Assembly: GCA_025846845.1 (NCBI GenBank)
Contig: JAOYTL010000020.1
Span: 36,349 to 100,348, forward strand
Direction: 5' to 3'
Source of the DNA: Alloboseaceae bacterium BT-24-1
Lineage (GTDB): Bacteria > Pseudomonadota > Alphaproteobacteria > Rhizobiales > Beijerinckiaceae
Length of the DNA stretch: 64,000 nt
Under the pieces are notes generated by a model. That model was given only the letters and a program-made list of their open reading frames with translations. It did not search any database and had not been told where the DNA came from. The position numbers were made by a program, and so were the translations under genes. Of the stretch, positions 44,360 through 51,297 are shown in pieces (position 1 is the first letter of the stretch; each line of letters opens with the position of its first letter).

Positions 44360-45331
44360 TCAAACGATCTGGTTCAGCAGCGCGCTCTCGCCGCGCTCCA
44401 GCCGGCCGAGATTGTCGAGCAGGATGTCGATGACATTGCCCTCATAGGCGCGGGTCTCGCCGGCGCTGTGCGGTGTCAGCAGCACCTGCGGCATCGCCCA
44501 GAACGGCGACGTCGCCGGCAAAGGCTCCTCATAGACGCAGTCGATGCCGGCGCCGGCAATCCGGCCGGCCTCGAGCGCGGCGATCAGCGCCGGCTCATCG
44601 ACGACGCGGCCACGCGCGACATTGATCAGGTAGGCGGACGGCTTCATCGCGGCGAGTGCCGCGGCATCGATCAGCCCTTCCGTCTCCGGCGTCAGCGGGC
44701 AGGTCAGCGCGACGAAATCGGCCTGTGCCAGCGCACCATGCAGTTCTGTCGGTGGCACGATCCGCTCGACATTCGGCTCGGATCCCAGCCGGCGGCGCAC
44801 GCCGATGACGCGCATGCCGAAGGCGGAAGCGATCGCCGCGAGCCTGAGCCCGATGCGGCCGAGCCCGACAATCACCAGTGTGCGGCCACCAAGCTCGTCC
44901 TCGCGGCGGGAACGATCGCCGATCATCGGCCGCCAGACGCGTTTCGCCTGGTTGTCCCGGGCGAGATGGAGCTGGCGCGCCAGCGCCAGGATCAGCGAGA
45001 TCGCATGTTCAGCTACGGCGCGTTCGTTGGCACCCTGGGCACTCGCGAGCGGGATGCCCGCCGCAGCCAGCTTCTGCTTGTCGAACTGGTCGGTGCCGGC
45101 GCTGATCGACTGGATGAAGCGCAGCTTGCTCAAGCCCTCCAGCATCTCGTTGCGCCAGAGGCCGGAGACGACCAGCACATCGGCCTCATGGGCGCGGGCC
45201 TTGAGATCATCGATCGTGCGGACCTCGAAGCTCGTCGCCTGGCCATTGCGCGCCAGATATTCGTCGCGCAGCTGATAGGCCGCATGGCCAAAGCCGATGG
45301 TGAGGGCGGACTGCTTCGGCCAAGGCTGCAT
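44360..45331 (-). CDS. D-2-hydroxyacid dehydrogenase
   Basis: NAD-dependent dehydrogenase of 323 residues. Cofactor fold GLGRIGLRLAAIASAFGMRVIGV with GxGxxG; catalytic Arg in NVARGRVVDE, Glu in CVYEEPLP and His in TPHSAGE. Start at 45331 (MQPWPKQSALTIGFGHAAYQL) removes an Arg-rich upstream stretch that does not look like protein. Substrate unknown (glyoxylate, hydroxypyruvate or similar). It lies alone beside the cob cluster and shows no link to it. Confidence 0.87.
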   Translation of the reverse strand: MQPWPKQSALTIGFGHAAYQLRDEYLARNGQATSFEVRTIDDLKARAHEADVLVVSGLWRNEMLEGLSKLRFIQSISAGTDQFDKQKLAAAGIPLASAQGANERAVAEHAISLILALARQLHLARDNQAKRVWRPMIGDRSRREDELGGRTLVIVGLGRIGLRLAAIASAFGMRVIGVRRRLGSEPNVERIVPPTELHGALAQADFVALTCPLTPETEGLIDAAALAAMKPSAYLINVARGRVVDEPALIAALEAGRIAGAGIDCVYEEPLPATSPFWAMPQVLLTPHSAGETRAYEGNVIDILLDNLGRLERGESALLNQIV

Positions 45332-45436
45332 GCGTCTTGTCTCCGGATCGCTGTACTCACCTGACGATAGCGACGGGGCGTCGGTTCGTCCCGCACTCAA
45401 CCGCATGTGCCGGCTGCGGCGGCCGCGCAGCAAAAC

Positions 45437-46441
45437 TCAGGCAGATATGAGTGCGCCTGCCAATCGTGCCCAACCTGCCTCATCACCGGGCAAGCCCAAG
45501 CGCAGGCGCGATGGATCGTGCTGGAAGCGGCGGACATAGATGCCGGCCCGGCCCAGCCGTTGAAAGAGGGCGGGCGCCTCCGGTGTCTCCAGCAGGCGAT
45601 AGAGCACGGTGCCGCCGACGATCTGGCCAAGCGGGGCAAGCAGGGCATCGAGCCGCCTGCTGTCAACGGTGCGGGCTTGACCTGCGTTCGACAGCCAATC
45701 GGCATCGCCGAGCGCGACGGCCCCGACATGCAGCGCCGGCCCCGCCACGGCCCAGGGGCCGAGCATGGACTGCAAGGCGTCTGTGAAACGCGCTTCACCG
45801 ACTACGAAACCGAGCCTGAGGCCGGCCAACCCGTAAGCCTTGCCGAAGGAGCGCAGCACCAAGGCTCCTTCCGGCAGGATCGGCAGCAGGCTCGTCTCGG
45901 GCGCGAAATCGGCGAAGGCCTCGTCGACCACCAGCAGACCGCCCCGTGCCGCGAGCGTCCTGGTCAGCTCGACCAGCGTCTCTCGCGAGACGGTGCGCCC
46001 GTCCGGATTGTTTGGGTTGACCAGCACCACGACATTGGCGTTGCCGATTTCGGCGAGATCGCCGATCTCGCGCACCGCAGCGCCGGCCTTGCGCCAGGCC
46101 GGTGCGTGCTCGCCATAGGTCGGCCCGAGCACGGCGACGCTCGCCGCCGGCACGAGTCGTGGCAGCAATTCGATCAGGATTTGCGTGCCCGGCGCCGCGA
46201 CGACCCCACTTTCGGGGCGAACGCGATAGGCCTTGCGGGCTGCCGCGAGCAGCGCCGCCTCCTCCGCCGTGCCCGGCAGACGTTGCCACAGGCTTAACGG
46301 CAGCTGCGGAAGCGGATAGGGGATCGGGTTGATACCGGTCGAGAGATCGATCCAGGGTTTTGGCGCCTGCGGAAACAGCGCCTGGGCCGTGGCGAGATCG
46401 CCGCCATGCCAGATCGCTTCCCTCGTTGCCCCGGCCGCCAT
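45437..46441 (-). CDS. cobC: Threonine-phosphate decarboxylase CobC
   Basis: PLP-dependent enzyme, 334 residues, which supplies (R)-1-amino-2-propanol phosphate for the cobalamin lower-ligand arm. N-terminal HGGDLATAQALFP and DLSTGINPIPYP are typical of CobC/CobD (Salmonella naming). PLP lysine in RSFGKAYGLAGLRLGF, and NPNNPDGRTVSRE binds the cofactor. The start codon (46441-46439 on the minus strand) shares two bases with the start of the divergent cobD, so there is no intergenic promoter. Confidence 0.9.
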   Translation of the reverse strand: MAAGATREAIWHGGDLATAQALFPQAPKPWIDLSTGINPIPYPLPQLPLSLWQRLPGTAEEAALLAAARKAYRVRPESGVVAAPGTQILIELLPRLVPAASVAVLGPTYGEHAPAWRKAGAAVREIGDLAEIGNANVVVLVNPNNPDGRTVSRETLVELTRTLAARGGLLVVDEAFADFAPETSLLPILPEGALVLRSFGKAYGLAGLRLGFVVGEARFTDALQSMLGPWAVAGPALHVGAVALGDADWLSNAGQARTVDSRRLDALLAPLGQIVGGTVLYRLLETPEAPALFQRLGRAGIYVRRFQHDPSRLRLGLPGDEAGWARLAGALISA

Positions 46442-47420
46442 GTCGCTCTCCGAAAGCCTGCCGCTGCTCCTCGCCGCCCTCGTGACCGAGGCGGCGATCG
46501 GCTATCCGGCGCGCCTGTTCGCATGGATCGGCCATCCCGTCACCTGGATCGGTGCGCTGATCGGCTGGCTCGATCGAAGCCTCAACCGCGAGACCGCGAG
46601 CTTCGCGCTGCGGCGGCTGGCCGGTATCGTTGCCTTGCTGATCCTGCTCGGCGTGACGCTCGCAGCAGCGCTGACCCTCGTTGCGCTGTGTCGCTTAACC
46701 GGCCCGCTCGCCCTGCTGCCGCTGGCGCTGCTGGCGTCGACCCTGTTGGCCCAGCGCAGTCTCTACGAACACGTCGCGCGCGTCGCCGACGGGCTGGAGC
46801 GCGATGGGCTCACCGGTGGTCGCAAGGCCGTCGCGATGATCGTGGGGCGCGATCCTGAAAGCCTCGACGAGGCCGGCGTCGCGCGCGCCGCGATCGAGAG
46901 CCTCTCCGAAAATTTTTCCGACGGGGTGGTGGCGCCTGCTTTCTGGCTCGGCGTGGGCGGCCTGCCGGGTGGCGCGCTCTACAAGGCGATCAACACCGCC
47001 GATTCGATGATCGGCCATAAATCGCCGCGTCATCTCGCCTTTGGCTGGGCCGCGGCGCGGCTCGACGATCTCGTCAATCTGCCGGCCTCACGGTTGACCG
47101 CATTGCTGCTGACGGCCGCCGCAGCGCTCGACCGGCAAGCCGATGCCGGCACCGCCTGGCGCGCGGTACGCCGGGATGCGGGGCGCCACCGCTCGCCCAA
47201 TGCCGGCTGGCCGGAGGCGGCGATGGCGGGTGCGCTCGGGCTTCGTCTCGCTGGCCCGCGCGTCTACGGCGCAGTCAGGGTCGAGGATAGCTGGATGGGC
47301 GATGGCAGGGCGGAAGTAACGGCGGCGGATATCCGGCGGGCGCTCGCCCTTTATCGGCGCGCCTGCCTGTTGCTCGGGGGGCTGGCGGCAGTTGGGAGTT
47401 TCACCACCCTCGCCCTCTAG
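46440..47420 (+). CDS. cobD: Adenosylcobinamide-phosphate synthase CobD (CbiB)
   Basis: Integral membrane enzyme, 326 residues, that attaches aminopropanol phosphate to adenosylcobyric acid. Segments GYPARLFAWIGHPVTWIGALIGW, ESLSENFSDGVVAPAFWLGVGGLPG and KAINTADSMIGH are hallmarks of CbiB. Several membrane helices. The start lies inside the cobC start codon (CATG, opposite strands) and the stop shares CTAG with the cobO stop. Both ends touch neighbours, an unusually tight layout. Confidence 0.92.
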   Translation: MSLSESLPLLLAALVTEAAIGYPARLFAWIGHPVTWIGALIGWLDRSLNRETASFALRRLAGIVALLILLGVTLAAALTLVALCRLTGPLALLPLALLASTLLAQRSLYEHVARVADGLERDGLTGGRKAVAMIVGRDPESLDEAGVARAAIESLSENFSDGVVAPAFWLGVGGLPGGALYKAINTADSMIGHKSPRHLAFGWAAARLDDLVNLPASRLTALLLTAAAALDRQADAGTAWRAVRRDAGRHRSPNAGWPEAAMAGALGLRLAGPRVYGAVRVEDSWMGDGRAEVTAADIRRALALYRRACLLLGGLAAVGSFTTLAL

Positions 47421-48028
47421 AACTCGATCCCTTCCTGCGCCTTCACGCCGACGGCGAAATGATGCTTTACCAGCGTCATCTCGGTGACGAGGTCGGCCGC
47501 CTCGATCAGTTCCGGCTTGGCGTTGCGGCCAGTGACGACGATGTGGAGATCCGAGCGGCGGGCAGCGAGCGTCGCAACCACCTCGGCGAGCGGCAGATAG
47601 TCGTAGCGCAAGGCGATGTTGAGTTCGTCCAGCACGAGCAGCCGGATGGTCTCGTCCGCCATCAACTCCTTCGCCTTGTCGAAGGCGCGGGTCGCCGCGG
47701 CGATGTCGCGGGCCTTGTCCTGCGTCTCCCAGGTGAAGCCCTCGCCCATCGAATGCCAGGAGATCTGGTCGCCGAAGGCCTCCAGCGCCTTGCGCTCGCC
47801 GGTCGACCAGGCGCCCTTGATGAACTGCACGACACCGATGCGCCAGCCATGGCCGAGCGCGCGCAGGATCAGGCCGAAGGCGGCGGTCGACTTGCCCTTG
47901 CCCGGGCCGGTGTTGACGATCAGCAGGCCCTTCTCGACCGTCTTGCCGGCGACCTCGGCGTCCTGCACCGCCTTGCGCTTTTCCATCTTCGCCTTGTGGC
48001 GGGCGGCGTCCTCTGCCTCGTTCGTCAT
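47417..48028 (-). CDS. cobO: Cob(I)yrinic acid a,c-diamide adenosyltransferase CobO
   Basis: Adds the adenosyl group from ATP to the corrin cobalt, 203 residues. P-loop NTGPGKGKSTAAFG (about residues 37-50); WRIGVVQFIKGAW and VLDELNIALRYDYL are CobO/CobA hallmarks. The ATG at 48028 (MTNEAEDAARHKAKMEKRKA) matches the usual N-terminus; a GTG at 48049 overlapping the cobP stop is also possible. The stop shares CTAG with convergent cobD. Confidence 0.92.
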   Translation of the reverse strand: MTNEAEDAARHKAKMEKRKAVQDAEVAGKTVEKGLLIVNTGPGKGKSTAAFGLILRALGHGWRIGVVQFIKGAWSTGERKALEAFGDQISWHSMGEGFTWETQDKARDIAAATRAFDKAKELMADETIRLLVLDELNIALRYDYLPLAEVVATLAARRSDLHIVVTGRNAKPELIEAADLVTEMTLVKHHFAVGVKAQEGIEF

Positions 48029-48045
48029 CTCGTCACTTCGCTCTA

Positions 48046-48570
48046 TCACTTCACCTGCATCGGCAATCCGGCGACCATGAAGACCACGCGCCCGGCTTTC
48101 GCCGCAAGCCGCTGATGCAGGCGGCCGGCCTCGTCGCGGAAGCGGCGGGCGAGCACATTGTCCGGCACGATGCCGAGGCCGACCTCGTTCGAGACTAGCA
48201 CCACCGGGCCCTCCGCCTCGCGGCAGGCGGCAATGAGTTCGCCGGTCGCAATCGCGATGTCACGCTCTGCGAGCAGAAGATTGGTCAGCCAAAGCGTCAG
48301 GCAATCGACGAGAATGGGCGGCCCGGACCGGGCATTGCGGATCGCCTCCGGTAAGGCTACCGGGGCATCGACCGTCTGCCAATCGCGGGAACGGCGGGCG
48401 CGATGCTCGGCGATGCGGGCCCGCATCTCATCATCATAGGCCTGGGCGGTGGCGATATAGGTCCAGGGGCCCGGCAGCGCCTCGATCAGCGCCTCGGCAT
48501 GGCGGCTCTTGCCGGAACGGGCACCGCCAAGGACGAGGGTAAGCGGGGGAAGGGTCATGTGAGCCGCCAT
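48046..48570 (-). CDS. cobP: Bifunctional adenosylcobinamide kinase / GTP transferase CobP
   Basis: Phosphorylates adenosylcobinamide and transfers GMP to it, about 174 residues. P-loop GGARSGKS near the N-terminus, then WTYIATAQAYDDEMRARIAEHRARR and VDCLTLWLTNLL, and SNEVGLGIVPDN. ATG at 48570 follows GGAAAG; an ATG at 48558 (MTLPPLTLVLGG) is an alternative. It is followed by cobO. Its 5' side faces the cobalamin riboswitch on the other strand. Confidence 0.9.
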   Translation of the reverse strand: MAAHMTLPPLTLVLGGARSGKSRHAEALIEALPGPWTYIATAQAYDDEMRARIAEHRARRSRDWQTVDAPVALPEAIRNARSGPPILVDCLTLWLTNLLLAERDIAIATGELIAACREAEGPVVLVSNEVGLGIVPDNVLARRFRDEAGRLHQRLAAKAGRVVFMVAGLPMQVK

Positions 48571-48617
48571 GCGCTTTCCAGTCGGGCATTGCATTGCACA
48601 GTGACCACCGGATGGCT

Positions 48618-48788
48618 AATGATCATCGGTGACGGTGCCTCGACGACGAGGTGAAAAGGGAACGCGGTGAAGGACCGCGGCTGCCCCCGCAACTGTAAGC
48701 GGCGCGTCCTGCGCCATCGGCCACTGGGTTTCCCGGGAAGGCGGAGCAGGACACCAAGCCGTGAGCCAGGAGACCTGCCGTCATCCGA
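48618..48788 (+). ncRNA. Cobalamin riboswitch upstream of cbtB
   Basis: The plus strand holds the conserved elements of the adenosylcobalamin riboswitch in order: GGTGACGGTGCCT (48628-48640), AAAAGGGAACGCGGTG (about 48654-48669), GCTGCCCCCGCAACTGTAAGC (about 48681-48701; 21 bases, conserved core), GGCCACTGGG, GAAGGCGGAGCAGG and the B12 box GAGCCAGGAGACCTGCC (about 48771-48787). It precedes cbtB by 44 bp. It should lower expression of cbtBA and possibly the downstream cob genes when cobalamin is abundant. Confidence 0.93.
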
Positions 48789-48831
48789 TGTCGTCCAGCA
48801 GGCTGCCGGTGGGGTGGCCAGGAGTGAGCCA

Positions 48832-49005
48832 ATGAACACCGCAACCGTCACCAGCCAGGCCAGCGTTTCGGAACGGGCGAAAGCCGTCGCCGCCGCGTTG
48901 ATCCTCGGCTTCGTGCTGATCTACACCGTCGGCTTCGCCGCGTCCGCCAACGTCCACAACGCGGCGCACGACACCCGTCACGGCCTCGCCTTCCCCTGTC
49001 ATTGA
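48832..49005 (+). CDS. cbtB: CbtB, cobalt transporter subunit
   Basis: A 57-residue membrane protein with one helix (about residues 19-39, VAAALILGFVLIYTVGFAA) and the family C-terminus HDTRHGLAFPCH, a histidine motif likely to bind cobalt. Too short to be found by length alone, but the C-terminal signature, the riboswitch 44 bp upstream and the CbtA gene 10 bp downstream leave little doubt. ATG at 48832 follows CAGGAGTGAG. Confidence 0.9.
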   Translation: MNTATVTSQASVSERAKAVAAALILGFVLIYTVGFAASANVHNAAHDTRHGLAFPCH

Positions 49006-49015
49006 GGGAAAGCAC

Positions 49016-49771
49016 ATGGTCGCGCGTGTTCTCACGGTCAGCATCCTGGCCGGGCTCCTGGCTGGGCTGCTGATCTCGGCGCTCCAGCACGTCACCACCA
49101 CCCCGCTTATCCTCAAGGCGGAGACCTATGAGGCGGCGCTGCGCGTGCAAGGCGCGCCGATGCAAGCCGCCTTCACCGGCGAAGCCCGTATCCAGCTTGC
49201 CCATAACGATCCGAAAGCTGGGGCGGAGCACACCGGCGAGCATGAGTGGAAGCCGCAGGACGGCTTGCAGCGCACCGCCTTCACCAGCCTGGTGACGATC
49301 GCCACCGCGATCGGCTTCGCCGCGCTGCTGCTCGCCGGAATGATCGCGGCGAACGAGCAGATCGACCAGCGCACGGCGCTGGCCTGGGCCATCTGCGGCT
49401 TCCTCGCTTTCGGCCTTGCCCCGGCGATGGGGCTCGCCCCGGAACTGCCGGGGTCCGCCGCGGCCGAGCTCCAGCAGCGCCAGCTCTGGTGGCTTTTGAC
49501 CGCGGTCGTCACCGCCGGCGCGCTCTTCGTGTTCCTGCGGGTCGAGGCTTCCTGGGCGCGGGCGCTTGCCGTGCTCGCTTTGCTGCTGCCGCATCTGATC
49601 GGTGTACCGCATCCGGCCGCGCCGGAAAGCAAGGTGCCGGCCGAGATCGCCGCGCATTTTGCCGCGCTCTCGCTCGCCATCCAGGCCGCGCTCTGGCTCG
49701 TCACCGGCTTTGCCGTCGGCGTGCTCTGGCCGTGGCTTGCGCGCCGCAGCGCCGCGACAGCGGTGGCCTGA
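49016..49771 (+). CDS. cbtA: CbtA, cobalt transporter
   Basis: Inner-membrane cobalt permease, 251 residues, with about six hydrophobic segments (first at 4-26). The GLLISALQHVTTTPLILKAETYE segment and the helix-end TGEHEWKPQDGLQRT are family features; histidines in the loop (H62, H72, H76) may bind the metal. Under the same riboswitch as cbtB, so cobalt uptake is tied to cobalamin status. Confidence 0.9.
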   Translation: MVARVLTVSILAGLLAGLLISALQHVTTTPLILKAETYEAALRVQGAPMQAAFTGEARIQLAHNDPKAGAEHTGEHEWKPQDGLQRTAFTSLVTIATAIGFAALLLAGMIAANEQIDQRTALAWAICGFLAFGLAPAMGLAPELPGSAAAELQQRQLWWLLTAVVTAGALFVFLRVEASWARALAVLALLLPHLIGVPHPAAPESKVPAEIAAHFAALSLAIQAALWLVTGFAVGVLWPWLARRSAATAVA

Positions 49772-49822
49772 CGCCTCGTGCGGCTCTCTCGGGAGCCGCG
49801 CCAGCCCAAGGAGGCGTTTTTC

Positions 49823-50245
49823 ATGCTCGAAGGCGATCTCGCTTTCGCGACGGAGGCCCGGCAAGAGCCGGGCTGCACCATCCATGTCTGCACCGTCTGC
49901 CGGCGCCAGCGCGAGGATCTGCCGGAGGGCTATGACCAGCCCGGCATCGCGCTCGCCACGGCGCTGGGCGAACGCATGACCGGCAGCGGCATCGCCGTCA
50001 TCCCGGTCGAGTGCCTCGCCGTCTGCAAGCGGCCCTGCACGATCGCGCTCGCGGCCGACGGCAAATGGACCTATCTGATCGGCGATCTCGACGCCGGTCT
50101 TCATCTCGACGAGATCATCGGCGCGGCGGAAAGCTTTGCCGCCAGCGCCAACGGCATCGTTCCCTGGAAAGAAAGACCCGTCTCGTTCCGCAAGGGCGTG
50201 GTCGCGCGCGTGCCCCCTCTGACGCGCCAGCAAGGATCAAACTAA
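49823..50245 (+). CDS. DUF1636-type cysteine-motif protein
   Basis: A 140-residue soluble protein with a CTVCRR motif near residue 23 and a second pair in PVECLAVCKRPCTIAL, the pattern of thioredoxin-fold 2Fe-2S ferredoxin-like proteins (DUF1636). Such genes often sit by cobW and cbtA; a role in metal handling is inferred. The ATG at 49823 has AAGGAGG 9 bp upstream. The stop overlaps the cobW start (TAATG). Confidence 0.8.
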   Translation: MLEGDLAFATEARQEPGCTIHVCTVCRRQREDLPEGYDQPGIALATALGERMTGSGIAVIPVECLAVCKRPCTIALAADGKWTYLIGDLDAGLHLDEIIGAAESFAASANGIVPWKERPVSFRKGVVARVPPLTRQQGSN

Positions 50246-51294
50246 TGAACGCTCCCCAGACGACGACGCTCGGCAAGGTGCCGTGCACGATCATCACCGG
50301 CTTCCTCGGCGCCGGTAAGACCACACTCGTGCGCCATCTGCTCGAGAATGCCGGCGGCAAGCGCCTCGCCGTCCTCGTCAACGAGTTCGGCGATCTCGGC
50401 TTCGATGGCTCCTTCATCGCCGGTTGCGGCATCGAGGGCTGCACGCAGGACGACATCGTCGAGCTGCCGAATGGCTGCATCTGCTGCACTGTCGCCGATG
50501 ATTTCGTGCCGGCGCTGGAGAAGCTCTTGAACCGGCCCAACCCACCGCAGCATATCCTGATCGAGACCTCGGGGCTGGCGCTGCCCAAGCCGCTGGTCAA
50601 GGCCTTCAACTGGCCGGCGATCCGTTCGCGCGTCACCGTCGACGGCGTCATCGCAGTGGTCGACGGGCCATCGGTGGCCGAGGGCCAGTTCGCCGACGAT
50701 CCCGAAGCGCTGAAGGCCCAGGCGGCGCAGGATCAGGCCGTCGACCACGACAACCCGCTGGAGGAGGTGTTCGAGGACCAGATCCTCTGCGCCGACCTGA
50801 TCCTGCTCAACAAGAGCGACCTCGTCGACGCGGCCGGGCGCGAGCGGGTCAAGGCCGAGATCGCGCAGCACCTGCCCAAGGCGATCAAGGTCGTCGAGAC
50901 GGCCCATGGCAAGGTCGAGCCGGCGCTGATCATCGGGCTCGGCGCCGCAGCCGAGGCGGACCTCGCCGGGCGCCCCTCGCATCATGGCGAGGGCGAGGAC
51001 CATGACCATGACGATTTCGACAGCGTCGCGCTGCCATTGCCGCAGGCCGCCTCGCCGGAACAGCTCGTCGCCCGCGTCGCCAAGGCGGCCGAGGCCGAGG
51101 GCGTGCTGCGTCTCAAGGGCTTCGCCGGCATCCCCGGCAAGCCGATGCGGCTGGTCGTGCAGGGCGTCGGCCGACGTGTCGGCCATCATTACGACCGGGC
51201 CTGGGATGCGGACGAAGCGCGCGACGGCCGCCTCGTGGTGATCGGCCTCAAGGGCTTCGACCGCGCTGCTGTCGAGGCCGCTCTCGCGGGGTAG
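50245..51294 (+). CDS. cobW: CobW GTPase metallochaperone
   Basis: G3E GTPase, 349 residues, that loads cobalt for corrin synthesis. P-loop GFLGAGKTTLVRHLL, metal motif CICCTV (GCICCT, about residue 74), switch-type LIETSGLALPKP and NKSDLV for guanine. A His/Asp-rich loop (HHGEGEDHDHDDFD, about residues 248-261) is typical. Followed 3 bp later by cobN, so it is positioned to serve the cobaltochelatase. Confidence 0.94.
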   Translation: MNAPQTTTLGKVPCTIITGFLGAGKTTLVRHLLENAGGKRLAVLVNEFGDLGFDGSFIAGCGIEGCTQDDIVELPNGCICCTVADDFVPALEKLLNRPNPPQHILIETSGLALPKPLVKAFNWPAIRSRVTVDGVIAVVDGPSVAEGQFADDPEALKAQAAQDQAVDHDNPLEEVFEDQILCADLILLNKSDLVDAAGRERVKAEIAQHLPKAIKVVETAHGKVEPALIIGLGAAAEADLAGRPSHHGEGEDHDHDDFDSVALPLPQAASPEQLVARVAKAAEAEGVLRLKGFAGIPGKPMRLVVQGVGRRVGHHYDRAWDADEARDGRLVVIGLKGFDRAAVEAALAG

Positions 51295-51297
51295 TCC

